Shown here: positions 1 through 11,230 of the stretch, one piece after another
Numbering within the stretch: position 1 is the first letter of the stretch
How the letters are laid out: each line of letters starts with the position of its first letter
Assembly (NCBI GenBank): GCA_946699065.1
Contig: CAMPDV010000323.1
Coordinates: forward strand, 62,001 to 126,000
Direction of reading: 5' to 3'
DNA: 64,000 nt
From: Loxodes magnus
Taxonomy: Eukaryota > Ciliophora > Karyorelictea > Loxodida > Loxodidae
Made by a program: the position numbers and the translations under genes
The notes under the pieces: model-generated
Databases searched by the model: none
Told to the model about the DNA's origin: nothing
Seen by the model: the letters and a program-made list of their open reading frames with translations, nothing else

Positions 1-1688
1 AAGAATCCTTAGAATATCTATTTTTCTTACCTATAAAAGATTTTTCCATAACCATGTGGTTTGTTTTGTGAATCTAATTCTCCTTCATAGATTTCTTATT
101 AATTAATATTAATTAAGCAAAGTCTATTTTTTCCTATAGCTACCTTTGTATTCATTATTTCAGTAAATCTTTCTATTAGTTTCTTTATCCTTAAATCATT
201 AATTTATAGTTATGGAAAGTATATTTTAGTATCTATAATTGAGATATCTAGCTTGTAGTTTAGATTTAGTATTAGTTATTAGTATATTTTTTTATCATAC
301 TCATAATAAACTCTTTCTATAGTTTTGTTCTCTAGGTTAATGAGAATTCCATTTCCATTTTTAAATCCATTTCTAAATTCTCCTTCATAATACATTTCTT
401 CATATAAAAGTCTTCCCATTCCCTCAGGAAATAATTAGGAGCTAACTTATCCAATATAAACTTTCGATTGATAGACAACTTAACTAGAAATGAAGTATTT
501 AGTATATTGTTATGTATAAAGCTTTTACTACTATAGGTAAATCAAATAAAAGGATTAAGAATAATTAGATTCTATTTCATCTAGTTTAAGATAAGGAATT
601 TTCTCTAATTTATATAAAATTTACAAACTATTTTTTAAGGTATAAGACAATTAAATTGTCTTTGTAAGTTTAGAAGTTCCTAAATTGCTATTTTAATATT
701 TTATTAAGTCAGATACTTAAGAAACCTATTGCTAACTAACTGACTAATCCTCACTTTAAATTAATGAAAAAACTGGAGTTTCTTAGGTAGTTTCTACAGA
801 CATAGACTATTATATACCTTCATTATTTATGATGTAATCACTATTTGTTTAGATTTCTACCTTTTACTTTAAGTTATACTATTTTATATTATACTTTAGA
901 TAATCTATGGCTTAATTCCTATAAGCTTGCTATAATTATTTAAAGTCACATCTCATTTCTTCATCATACTAAAGCATTAGAAATAGACTCCATTATAAGA
1001 GTTCTCTATTTTAGTTGGGATAGCAATCATTTATTAGCTATCCTATTAAATCATATAGCTCTTAGCTATCTATTTTTACTTCATTCAGTTTAAGATGATC
1101 TTGGTTTCTAAGAGTTATAACTTCAAGTAAAGTAATTCCTAATGAAAATGCATCTGACTTATATAAATTTCTATCTTTATAGAATATTTAAGGAGATTGG
1201 TAGCCTTAAGTATAGATAGTTGAAGTAGACTCTTGAATCTAACTTTAAGGATCTGAGTAATCAAAATCTCCTATTTTTAAATTTCCTTGCTAGTCAATGA
1301 AGATGTTATGAGGCTTGATATCTTAATGGGAAATTTCTAAATTTTAAAGAAAAGCAAATGCATCTATAAGAAATAGAGTGACTCTATTAATTCAGTCAAA
1401 CTCAAAGTTTGATTAATTTCTATTATTGCTCAGTTGATATAAGGATCCTTGCTCACAATATTACATTTCTATCCAATACTAATTCTTTTGAGAGATATCA
1501 TAGCTATAAATTTGAACACAGTACTATTAGTATGTTTCATTAGAATTTCATAGTTTTTTGATGATTTACTCAATTCTCTGATGATTTCTAGCTGATTTAA
1601 TAAACTTTATAATTCTAACTTCCTATTATCAGTTTAATACTTTTATGATGTAAACTTTATCTGTTTCATATACTTTAACATTTAGCAT
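1..1688 (-). CDS. Protein kinase with C-terminal MORN repeats (3' end cut by window)
   Basis: Ser/Thr-type kinase domain followed by MORN repeats. With TAA/TAG as Gln and TGA as Trp the frame is unbroken for about 562 codons. Seen: YIIK (Lys16, ATP site), YWIEMQYCEQGSLY hinge (71-84), catalytic loop HQDIKPHN (121-128; Asp123, Lys125, Asn128), DFD in place of DFG (141-143), GYQSPQ in place of the APE block (162-167), and KSDAFSLGITLLE (177-189). A Gln/Ser-rich linker follows, then MORN units near 430-475 and 545-562 (YYEGEFRNGFKNGNG; EIYEGELDSQNKPHGYG). Three TGA codons fall at Trp20, Trp47 and Trp99 (the W..R of subdomain VIa); two TGG are also used. TGA is otherwise absent, far below chance, so this is real coding sequence. 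The glycine loop is not clear and the true start may lie upstream or across an intron. The DFG and APE changes make full activity uncertain. MORN repeats usually tether proteins to membranes or the cortex. Confidence 0.85.
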
Positions 1689-2199
1689 TTATAAATACTT
1701 TAAAGTTCCATAATTTATATAAAAATAAAAATATATACAGTAGAGATTATTTCATCTTATAAGATTTTATATTTTATAGTTTTGATTTAACTTATAAATT
1801 TTTTTCGTTAATCTAAAAAATTAAAATTTTAGAAGAAATTAAATTTCAAAAGATTAAAATAGAGAATAAAGTATTTATTTTATCCAAGCAAATTCTTTGT
1901 ATTTTTACGAATTTGTCCTTTGTAATTTTTTTAATAATTACAAGAGGCTTTAAATCATAATACTAAAATCTAAAATTGTTCAAATTTCAAAAATGAACTA
2001 AAAAGATTTAAAATATAGTAAAATAATTTCAAAAATATACTAAATAAATCTAAAGACTATTTTAAAATATTACTGTTTATAAAGGAAGCAAAAATTATAT
2101 TTTATTTCAGTTTAAAATTTTTAAATATCTTTCAGATATCATAAGATATCAAAAAATATAATTATTTAAAATAAATGTCTATTTTTAATAGAAAATTTA

Positions 2200-2480
2200 T
2201 GATAGAAAAAAATATAATTGAGGAAAGAAAATTATGTAATAGCTATGCGAGAAATAAATAAGAAGAAAATTGAAAATAAGAAAAGAGTTTGGAGTTCGTG
2301 GGAACACAATTTATAACTAATATAGAAGAAACAAAAAAACAGGAGCAGTAAGTATTAAATAAAGGTTGATTTTAAGCTTACATAAACTCTTTATACTTAA
2401 CATAATTCGCATGAAATATAACTATAAAAAGTGCATTTATGTCCTAATACTCAAAGTATTGAAACTTTTTTAATTTATTG
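2200..2480 (+). pseudogene. LINE 3' end, plus-oriented
   Basis: Remnant of the last codons and 3' untranslated end of a retroelement. A Lys/Gln-rich frame (about 2220-2370) is related to the one at 2740-2960 on the other strand. It is followed by the conserved 3' segment with CATAATTCGC, TATGTCCTAATAC and a perfect palindrome (AATACTcaaAGTATT, 2446-2460), then a T-rich tail. The same 3' segment recurs at 2615-2700 and, more diverged, at 17000-17075. No reverse transcriptase remains attached. Confidence 0.5.
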
Positions 2481-2880
2481 TATTTTTTTATACTAGAGTA
2501 GCAATATTAAATTACAGTAATTATAAAGTTTATTGTCTTAATCAACTAAAAGATATTTGTTGCTTATATATTTTCCAATACCTTATAGTAAATATTTTAT
2601 AAGTGATTTTAATAAGATAAAAGAGCTTCAATACTTTGAGTATTGGGACATAATTGCACACTTTTAAATATATTTTGTGCGAATTAAGTTAAGTATAAGA
2701 TTTTATGTAAGTTTTAATCAACTTTTAGTTAATTCTTCCTGTTCTGCTTTTTTTTCTTCTATATTATTTCTTAGTTGCACACTCGCTTTTCTTCTTTCTT
2801 TTTATTTTCAATTTTCTTCTTATTTATTTTTTTGTATAACCATTACTTAAGTTCCTTTCTTAAATTATATACTTTCTCAC
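2220..2880. repeat. Imperfect inverted repeat made of two convergent LINE 3' ends
   Basis: The left arm (about 2220-2480) and right arm (about 2615-2880) are reverse complements with scattered mismatches over some 260 bases, around a spacer of about 135 bases. The left edge of the 15.8-kb direct repeat (2521) falls inside this spacer, so copy B carries only the right arm. Confidence 0.65.
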
Positions 2881-2960
2881 ATCAATTTATCTTTTTGCTT
2901 TCTCTATTATATTTTTTAATATCTATCATTTTTGAAGCAATTTTTGATGAAAATGTTTGA
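2615..2960 (-). pseudogene. LINE 3' end, minus-oriented (copy A)
   Basis: Mirror-image partner of the 2200-2480 element. Reading on the minus strand, a Lys-rich C-terminal frame (INKKKIENKKKEEK, around 2800) is followed by the conserved 3' end and the hairpin CAATACTttgAGTATTG (2629-2645). The two elements lie tail to tail with about 135 bases between them. Any plus-strand ATG frame at 2775-2960 is the antisense of this low-complexity coding end. Confidence 0.5.
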
Positions 2961-3224
2961 TGTATTTTTCAATATTTTAATATAATATTTATATATTTTA
3001 TGCTAGTATAATAAATCTAGCTTTTATTCTGCTAACACAATTTTATAAACTAAGTTTCTGAGTTTATTGATCATTAAAATAAATGCTCATTCTTATAAAA
3101 ATTTATATCTTACTATCTAGAAATTTAGCCTTATTAAAATTAATCTTATGGAATGACTTAAAAGCGCATTTTAATTTAAAAAAAAGATAAAAAAAGCAAA
3201 ATTTAAAGTCAGACTTTTAGATTA

Positions 3225-3520
3225 TTCTCATTCGATATTATCTTACCAACTGTAATTGTTCAAGGGGTTAACGAAATTATCTTACCATCTTTCGTACTTA
3301 ATCAGAAAAGCCTTTAGTGGCTTAATATTCTAATTCTTATATAATTTAATTCCATTTTGACCGAAATCAAATCTTTTAAGCTGGATTATTTTAAATTCGC
3401 AAGTTTAGTCAAAGAAATATAGAGATTAATAGTTCTGACCTTTAAAGAGGTTTAGATGGTAACTTAATATAAGTTACTATCTTTTAGCAAAAATGTGTAC
3501 TGTATAGTTAAGACTCTGAT
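3225..3520 (-). other. Possible coding remnant, unassigned
   Basis: A minus-strand frame here has a protein-like composition unlike the flanking AT-rich DNA (for example CEFKIIQLKRFDFGQNGIK near 3370-3400). The LKRFDF core is faintly like the box around the catalytic His of ubiquitin-specific proteases, but the His is Gln and nothing else supports that family. Since no codon is a strict stop in this genome, openness proves nothing. A shifted copy lies at about 48889-49184. Confidence 0.2.
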
Positions 3521-3571
3521 TTTTAGTAAAAAGAAATTTGCTTATTTCCGGTGAAAAGATTATGAGTAAGT

Positions 3572-3760
3572 ATGCCGAGAAAGAAAAAACTCAGAGATGA
3601 GCAAGCTCAGAGGAGATAATACTTTAGTAATAAATTTAATTATTTAAGATAAGGCAAAAAATTGTCGGAGTGATTCTGTCTTTTCTGTATAACATTTAAG
3701 AAAGCAAAAATATAAATTAGGTTAATGGTAATATTTAGAAGAAACTAATTCTAAAAATAT
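3572..3760 (+). other. Possible short coding remnant, unassigned
   Basis: A plus frame starting at ATG 3572 reads a basic N-terminus (MPRKKKLRDEQAQRRQ), then a run with Cys and Trp residues, and loses coherence after about 50 codons. It is duplicated at about 49236. It could be the start of a retroelement ORF; there is no motif to identify it. Confidence 0.15.
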
Positions 3761-4589
3761 TGCTCTTATATTATAATTTTTGAACCAAAAATCATTAAAA
3801 ATTTAATCAGAAAATCTTAGACTTGAAGCACATAATAATAATCATTAATTTTAAAGTGAAACATTTAAAATTGTTTTAAACTTGTATTATATTGAAAAAC
3901 TACACGACTCTTTCAATATAAAAATGCATTAGAACTAAAAAATTCAGAGGGACTAAAAACTATGTATGCATAGACGAATTTAAGTCCACATTTCAATTCA
4001 TCAATCTAAAGCTTATTCTATTTTTTCTTCAACCATTAATCATTTCTTATCATCATTTTATATATAAACTATAAATAGAAAATTCAAAAAGCTTTAAATT
4101 TACTATTCCACAATAAAAAGTTCTATTAAAACTTTTAGTTATTTCGTGCAAAATTTATCAGTAGATTAATCAATCATAACTGAAAAATTTACTCAATAAT
4201 TTAAACTTAATTAAACAAAGTTAATTCAGAAAAAGAAAGATTTTTAATCTAAGAAAAATAATGTGAATAGAAATAAAATTTCTAATCTATAGTAATATTA
4301 GAATTTTTATTTGCTTATAGTAAATTTTACCTTTTATATATAAAAGATAGATTAAAAGCGAATTTACTTATTTATCAAAATTATTACTTTTTCTTCGAAA
4401 GTTAATTTTCCAACATAACCAAATATAAAGTAAGTAGATAGTGTATTTTCAAACTTAGTTTCGACTGTTTTGCTTGGTGTCAAATCGATTACTTCTAATT
4501 TCAAAAATAGATCTGGACAAATTTTTAAATTATAAACCTTTTCTCTAATATGCTATTTATAAAAAATATTGCTTGTAGGTTTATTAAAA

Positions 4590-5390
4590 AGATTTTTAGA
4601 AGCTGCTAAAGAAACAGGAGCACATGACATCTTAATAGATCTAAAAAATGGAAAAAAACGTCCCAAAATGCATCTTAACTCTGAAGAAAAGCCTAAAAAT
4701 TAGAATAAGTCCATATTGAATTAAAAGGTTTCTGAATTTACTACGGTTTAATAAACAAATTTTAATCAATTTGTCAAAGTTATATTAAACTTACAAGAAG
4801 AGGTTAATAGACTAAAGAAGAAAGCGAATAAATTAATGGAAGATTTCTTAAGCATGAAGCATATTCTAAAGATGAAAGCCTAAGAGCGAAATCTTAGTAG
4901 GTTTATACTATTCAGTAAAGTTAAAATAGTCAATCTATCAAATGAGTTTCGGATCTTAAAAAGATGAAAAAAGAAGTATAAAAATAGCGATTGAATTAAA
5001 GCAAAATTAAATTGAAATATTAAAGGAGAATTGCAAATAGAGGAAATAAAGATCAAAAATAAAAAAAGAGAATAAAGTTGATATTTTGTAATTCACATAA
5101 GCTTCTTCTCAGAAAATATCAAAATAAGGCAATGAAATAGATTGGTAGAATCAATAATCTTCAGTAAACATTACCGAAAGAATGTAAAAGGTAACAGGAG
5201 AAATTATATTGTAATTAAATAGGATAAATCGTAGAATAACGACATAGTACTACTATCAAAGAGTAAATGAAAAACTTGAGTAAATAAATGATACCACCCA
5301 TCAAAGAATCTTAAACTTTTTTATTAAATTCCTGATACAATGGGAGATCAATTTAAATGACTCCGAAGCCACTAAACTAAGCCTATTCTA
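4590..5390 (+). pseudogene. Decayed zinc-knuckle ORF1 (copy A)
   Basis: Retroelement ORF1 remnant. The coiled-coil stretch VSEF....QFVKVILNLQEEVNRLKK (about 4735-4825) aligns closely with the minus-strand ORF1 at 30.3-31.0 kb (VSEF....QLIKVVLNLQEEIKRLKK), including the later QERNL/QERDL block. The zinc knuckle near 5085-5110 is degenerate: only CNSHK remains of the usual CX2CX4HX4C. The frame breaks at least twice. The start is uncertain; candidates are an ATG at 4668 in the coiled-coil frame or one near 4624 in another frame. The antisense ATG frame in the copy B equivalent (50216-50446) is a shadow. Confidence 0.65.
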
Positions 5391-6169
5391 TTGATATATA
5401 ATATAATTTCAAAAAGGATTTTAGTTTGTTAGAATTATGAAATGCTAGACTTGCTCTCACCATTTTTATTCTTTTATTAAATATCATAAATAAATTACAT
5501 TTTTGACTTAAAAAACAATAATACTCTAAAGTTATAACTTTAAAAACAATCTATAATATAAAAAAAAGTAAATTATCTATAAAAGCTTGCCTTACTGATA
5601 ATAAAATGAATACAAAAAAAATTATTTGAATACTAATTATTTATAATATGCTTAAAAATATTTCTTTAAAAAAGAATAAAAAATTACAATTATTTTGAAT
5701 ACTTTTTCATTATATTTAATTTATTTAACGTAAAGACGTGAGATTTAGATAATATTCGAGTTAGTTAAAAGGCAATTGGAAATTTGGTAAATAAATTAAA
5801 ATGATAGTTTTAATCAGTTATAAAAGTAAAAATTAATAATTGGAGCCTAAAAAAGAACAGCAAGAAAATACAAATCGCAACGGAGATAAGTTGAAAGATG
5901 AAAAGAACGAAGCTTGAACTTAATGAACATAATTAAAATGAAGTATATGATTCATATCCGTAACTTAATCTCATTAACATTTTTATTAAAGTGATTTCTT
6001 TTTCTATGGAAAGTTTATTTATTTTTTTTAGAAAATTTTTGATTATTTGAGCAAAAACCACAAAAAAAAACGATACACTTTAATTTATATGATCTATTTT
6101 AATAAAGCTGGACTAAAATGCAAAAATATTTAAATGAGTATTTATAATTTATTTAAAAAATAGCTTAAA
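5391..6169. other. AT-rich interval, little recognisable
   Basis: Mostly A/T runs. At 5720-5950 a plus frame is Arg/Lys/Gln-rich (for example QKRTARKYKSQRRQ), somewhat like the C-terminal tail of an ORF1 protein, but no knuckle or conserved block is attached. Nothing else is supported. Confidence 0.3.
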
Positions 6170-6600
6170 AAGAAATTATTATGTATCTTCTTTACGACTA
6201 GTAAAGTATTCTTTAATTGAATTACTTAATGACTTAGTTGATGTACTAAAATGCATTAAGCCAGCATTATCATAATAAATATCATCATTTTGGTTATAGT
6301 TATCTAGTATTTTAAGTCTGGTTACATAATGTCTATTTTATCTATCTCCATAAATGATTTAGTTAGCCATCTACATAAATAATGCTTTTATTTATATATT
6401 TATATGCTTTTAATTGCCATTTTACCACTGCTTCAGAAAAACTTTAACTTAAAAAAGCCATGTAATATAGATCCAACATATGAATTAGCAGCTATATAAT
6501 CACCGTCACCACATATAGCTCTTTCAAAAAGACCATCTGTATTAATAAATTATTCTGTAACTTCAGCTCATGCATAACCAGCTGTGATAATATTTATTTA
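6170..6600 (-). pseudogene. Broken gene fragment, unassigned (copy A)
   Basis: The minus strand reads three protein-like segments in three frames. First is ITAGYAWAEVTEQFINTDGL followed by an acidic/Gly stretch (about 6590-6460). Then SEAVVKWQLKAYKYINKS (about 6440-6390). Last is VTRLKILDNYNQNDDIYYD (about 6330-6270), ending near 6180. They join with single-base frame changes, so this is probably one gene broken by indels or with short introns. The first segment has a faint likeness to TMEM147-type membrane proteins (GWA.AE), too weak to name it. A GGC-to-GGT difference in copy B is synonymous in the middle frame. Confidence 0.35.
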
Positions 6601-8012
6601 ATTTTTTTACTTATATTTTTACATTAATTTTGAGTATGTTTCATTTGTACTATAAAAGGAATTAAACAATCTTTATAAAATCAAAATTTATTTGAGTTTA
6701 TTTCCTCAAGTTTCCATTTCATTTTTCAAAATACAATAAATTTTCTCTAAAATTGGTATCTTAAAATATGAAATTTATCAGAATTTAGTAAGAAAGTATT
6801 AAAAAAGTTAATTTTTCAGAATTTTTTTAAAAATAAAATAATAAATTGAAAAATTCTAATTTAAATCACGGAAAAAAACTTGAACAAAAATTTAATTTCG
6901 AGACTTTTTTTAATCATAACTAGTTACGAATTTTATTTAATTCGAACAATTATAATCTCAAAACTTTATTTTCTAGTTAATGATAATTTTATTTTTCGCT
7001 CACTTTGAAAAATTGCATTAACAAAATTTTTATGTTTTACTTACTATTATAATAATTTATAATAATAACAAAAAAAATTGCACATTATAATATATAAATT
7101 AATTACATAACTTCATCCAAAAATTTAACTAAAAGCATATTATTATAGAAATAGAGAATAGTTAAACCTGAAAGTAAATATGAGATATAGTTATTTATTA
7201 TTACCAGTTGAATAGTTTAAAAATATTGTCATTTTAAATATAAATTTTAATTATAGAATCTTTAAATTAAGACTAATAGCCTTCTAAGTTTCCTTCCAAA
7301 TGTTAAAATTTTAAGTAAGAAATATATTTTATCATGCTTATACATAAAGAAAAGCAGCTAGAAGTAAAAATTTATAAATTTCGATTTAATTTTTCTTATT
7401 GGAGTTGGTATTAAAAGACAGAATTTAAAAAAAAGCTAGAAATTTATTTTTTTAATAGTAATTACAATCTTCTAAATCAATGCTGTGAGGCCAGTCTAAG
7501 ATTTATCTTTACTATATTAGATGGAACTATTAATATTTATAAGTATAATAGATTTTAATGAAATAGTTATGATTACTGAAATATTGGAAAAGGATTATAA
7601 ATTTAGTTTATAAGGATTATCATACACATTAATCGAAAATGTTAGAGAAAAATTGCTAATAATATAATCCTCTAAATTTAGAGTATAGAAATAAAATGGA
7701 TAGTTGAAAAACTCTAATTTAGTTGTCAATAACAGGATAATTTTAAAAGGAAAAAAGAACTTAATTTAATATGAATAAATTCACTTAAATGTTTAAGTAA
7801 AATGAAATTACATGTCTAAAATGGATATTTATTATATCAAGAAAATTAAAAAAAAAGTTAAAAAATTAATTTTATGAATAGTAAAGAAAATGAGAAATTA
7901 TATATAAAAATTTTTAACAGAAGTAAAAAAATATAAATATAAACGAAATAAATTAAAGAAGCATTTATACTAAATTAAATTAAAAAGTTTAAATTGGAGT
8001 TTAGTGAATTTG
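6601..8012. other. AT-rich interval without recognisable genes
   Basis: Both strands read as A/T-rich low-complexity sequence. No family motif, tRNA-like fold or GC-rich island was found. The same applies to the copy B equivalent (about 52280-53687). Confidence 0.4.
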
Positions 8013-8028
8013 GAGGACTTTCAACCTC
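8013..8028 (-). other. 3' stem-loop of ORF1 element
   Basis: On the minus strand, GAGG-TTGAAAGT-CCTC lies five bases after the ORF1 stop. The same loop with different, still paired, stem bases follows other ORF1 genes (30270-30285, 32479-32494, 23102-23116). The copy B equivalent is 53688-53703. Confidence 0.65.
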
Positions 8029-8032
8029 GTGT

Positions 8033-8737
8033 TCACAGGACCAGTTTGGTAACCTGACTAGAATCAGCTCCCTTCAGAACTCTTTCTTCAGTCGCCTTGG
8101 ATTGTGTACCACTTCGGTTTGTAGATTAAACTCCTGACGGATAAAATTAGTTACAGAATTCTCGTCTAATCTTATCCTAATATTAGTACTATTATTTTTC
8201 TTATTATTTTCTATTCCAGTACTATTATTTAATTAATTTCAATTTCTAGCATTGTCTATATTTATGTCCAGTTTGTTTGCATACAAAGCATCTTGGTTTA
8301 TTCCTAATTCATTTCTTGTCTGGACTCCTCGGTAACGTAGTAGCTCCTTCTATGTCCATTGGATCTTGAATTGTCCTAACTTTGAATTCCTACTACTGTT
8401 GCTACTTGCTGTTCTCTTCAAGCATAGTTGTTCTCTGCTGCAGCAATCCCATTTCCCTGAAGAAAGTGTTTTGCTCTCGATCGTAGACTTCCCAGAAGCT
8501 TTCTTTCCATTCCTTGAGCTCAGTAACTTGATTTTTTAGAGCTCTATTCTCTAATTGTAGCCTCTTTACTTCTTCCTTCAGGTCAGCGAATGCGACTAAA
8601 ATTTATGCCTGTTCTTCCTGGAACTATGGCATCACAAACTCTCGCACGACTGCTGCTTCTTGCGTCTCCAGCACCTTTCTAGGTCCTTCCTCTTCAGTTG
8701 ATGTCATCGGGGTAGCCTTTTGGCTCTTTTGTCCCAT
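8033..8737 (-). CDS. Zinc-knuckle ORF1 protein, copy A
   Basis: Nucleic-acid-binding ORF1 of a non-LTR-type retroelement, 234 aa. It starts MGQKSQKATP, followed by a coiled coil (about 40-115, LKEEVKRLQLENRALKNQ) and a Gln run (112-116). The CCHC knuckle CFVCKQTGHKYRQC (150-163) is a perfect CX2CX4HX4C. The tail is basic and Gln-rich, ending LVL then TGA. One in-frame TGA at residue 143 (8309-8311) precedes the knuckle; read as Trp the protein is whole. The start is the first ATG in frame; a block shared with the 31-kb element lies about 130 bases upstream. Base use is richer in G+C than the flanks. No reverse transcriptase follows, so the element may be non-autonomous. Confidence 0.75.
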
Positions 8738-8845
8738 CTTTTAGGTTGGTCTGGAAGTTCCTAGTTGAGTCTATTATTCTTGAAGGTTTTGAGAAGAAGA
8801 TGTGTGAGTTAAAGTTGAGAGTTCTTCCTTTCTCTCCCCTTTTTA

Positions 8846-8880
8846 GGAGGTGGTATAAAAGCCTTTCTTAAACCTTTCTA
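8846..8880 (-). promoter_or_regulatory. Conserved 5' leader block of ORF1 element
   Basis: Minus strand reads about GGTTTaagaaAGGCTTTTAT then ACCACCTCC. It matches the block at 31156-31190, also minus strand and also about 130 bases before an ORF1 ATG. It probably marks the element's 5' untranslated region or internal promoter (inference). Confidence 0.45.
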
Positions 8881-9589
8881 CCATTTTTATTTAAAGAAAG
8901 ATTTATTTAATAGAAATTAAGCAGATAATAAAGAAGAATTTTCTCATAATAAAAATATAATTTCGAAAGCTAAATTATTAAGTCCATAAAAAATTAAATA
9001 TTAAGAGACAATAATAAGTTATTTTATTATTCTGAAGATAAATTTACAGAATTATGTTAATTTTACGATATAAATTTGAGAGATAAGGTCCAAGAGAATT
9101 TAATAGCAGAATTTTGAAAATGTTAAATAGGTTTAATATTCAGAAAGAAATTATGATAAAAATTTTAAAATAAAAAGTTTAGAAAAACAGAAAAAATATC
9201 ATAATTTTTAAAATAATTATACAATTTGGAGCAAACGAAAATTTCATTTATTTAGTTAGAAAAACATCAAAAGAAAAAAGCCAACGTGTTATAAAAATTA
9301 GACATATTAATAATGATATTAGTAAATTTGAATGAAAAAATTGTTTGCATAAAACATAAAAATACACTTTACGTATCTACATTTCATTAAGAAGAAAACT
9401 TAAAACAGCAAGATTATCCAAAGTAAAGAAGTATTTTTTAATTTGCTAGTATAAATGTATTCTAAATTACGATATTAAAATTAAAGAACATAGAAATTAA
9501 TTACCATAAAAAGATAAATAATATAACATAATATATTAAAGTGATTTTACCTTTTTTTGACTAATCACAAAATTAGAGTTTGCATAAAT

Positions 9590-10281
9590 TTTTCTTATCA
9601 GAAATCTTCTTCAGAGTAGACTTGAATTACTTCTCACTTTCCCTTGTTTCCACTAAGACTTGCATTCATGAGCTTCCATACACCAAATCAATGTTGTCTT
9701 TTATTCCATTTTCTTGCTTCAATTAGTATTAGAGGTATTGCTTGGATGATTTATTGTTCTTTTTTTCTATATATTGTGCTTCTTTTGAACAGTATTTTTT
9801 AAACATTTTATTTAATGCCTTTCGTTCTTCTTTTTTTCTTTTTCCTTAAAATTCCAACAGTTTCTTACCTTGTGGTCTTATTTCTTACAGTATCAGCACC
9901 TAATTATTGGTCTTATTTATGTATAAATTAATGCTTAATTTATTTCTTCTCTCTGTGTCTCTACATCCATGGGATCATAATTTATCTTATTTTGCAGTTC
10001 CTAATATTTTCCATAATTTATTCTTTGTAATTTTTCTTCAGTCTGTTGGATTAATGAGTATATTTGCCGAACAGAAGGTCTTCTTACAATATCTTATTTT
10101 AATCCATTGTTTTCCTGTTTCAGTTAATCAACTTGCTAGATTAGCACGCATACTTAATTTTAAAGTTCTTAGAGTATCTGTTAGAGTTTAAGGTTTTCCT
10201 TTTTTTAGATGCTAAAATCAATCTAAATTTCTTATTATTTTTATTTGTCTAATTTGGAGATTGTTATTTTTTAGGTACCAT
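9590..10281 (-). pseudogene. Zinc-knuckle ORF1, frameshifted (copy A)
   Basis: ORF1 protein of the same broad family. ATG at 10281 reads MVPKKQQSPNQTNKNNKKF. After a one-base shift near 10200 a long coiled coil follows (LKLQQILQELQNQ to IQQTEEKLQRI), then DPMDVETQ and the CCHC knuckle near 9885-9845. The knuckle is Cys-[TGA]-Tyr-Cys-KKQD-His-KVRN-Cys, so TGA stands where relatives have an aromatic residue. Downstream, the frame IPLILIEARKWNKRQH then GVWKLMNASLSGNKG is coherent after another shift. At one TGA in this tail copy B has GGA, so not every TGA is ancestral Trp. The plus-strand ATG frame 9907-10191 is the antisense shadow. Confidence 0.65.
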
Positions 10282-10459
10282 TTTATATATCATAATAAAT
10301 ATTAAAAATTTAACAATCAAACATCTAATTAAATAATAAATTAATTTTTATTTTTATAAATTTTTTTAATTTTAGGCAATAAGAAAATAGCATTCATTAA
10401 AGGAAAAATAACAAAAAATTAATTAAGATTTACTATTAAAAAATTAATTTAGTATAAAA

Positions 10460-10500
10460 GGTCTGCATACCAACGATGTACTACGTGTTCTTTAATCAAA
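10460..10500 (+). other. 3' hairpin plus TTTA tail of a short retroelement
   Basis: The segment from GGTCTGCATACC to ACGTGTTCT is a diverged copy of the hairpin at 17576-17606 (opposite strand) and is followed by AATTTATTTATTTAT, the same tail type. Only the 3' end is seen here. The copy B equivalent is 56137-56167. Confidence 0.45.
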
Positions 10501-10699
10501 TTTATTTATTTATATGAATATTTAAGAGGTTTTAGATGAAAAAAAAATTCACTCAGACTTTTAAACAAAATAAAGTAAAATTAGAATTAGAAAATTTTTA
10601 TTTTATTTATCATTTACAGATTTAAAAAAAATATGTAAAATGCTATTCTGAAGATTATTGATTTTACAAATGATGAAATTATTTCCTAATTTCTGATTA

Positions 10700-11230
10700 G
10701 AAATGCTCAATTTTTTATTTATATTCAACTAGTAATTTCTAGAATGTATTTTGTTCCCAAAATAATATTTTTTTAAAGAATAAGAAGATGGTTCTCTATA
10801 AGATATTTAAATTGCGATTCTATGAATATTGATAATGTAAGCTTTATATATATATTGATTTATAAGTATCTAAAAAATTCTATTTATATAATGAAGAATA
10901 AAATTAACATCATCTTTTTAGCATAATTTTCATCGAATATGATTTAAATTATTAAATGTCATTAAAACCAGATTACAATTCTCTTTCTTGATTAATTAAC
11001 ACAGTGACTTCTAAAATCTTGATGATATCTTTATCTATATGTTCAATACAAAAAATATAGCAAAAATTATTTAAATAAAATTTCTTTTTGACTAAAACTC
11101 TTCCAAAGCAACAAGAAACTATTTAATTTATATTTTTATCTAAACATATGTAGTTATTATTATATTTTCGATATGATATCTTACTACCACATTCAACTTT
11201 TATCTCTTCAAATGCCTAAAATTATATTAA
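10700..11230 (-). other. Possible coding remnant, unassigned
   Basis: A minus frame running down from about 11220 has a balanced, protein-like composition (for example VECGSKISYRKYNNNYICLD, then CCFGRVLVKKKFYLNN) for about 100 codons before becoming low-complexity. No family is recognised. A near-identical copy lies at 56378-56908. Open frames are uninformative in this code, so this stays a guess. Confidence 0.2.

Noticed and set aside
2775-2960. Hydrophobic 61-aa plus frame that looks like a membrane peptide
   Set aside because: Phe/Leu/Ile richness is what the antisense of a Lys-rich coding end gives; the minus strand carries the LINE C-terminus.
3225-3520. Ubiquitin-specific protease fragment from an LKRFDF motif
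   Set aside because: The His of the box is Gln and no other USP box is present; kept only as an unassigned remnant.
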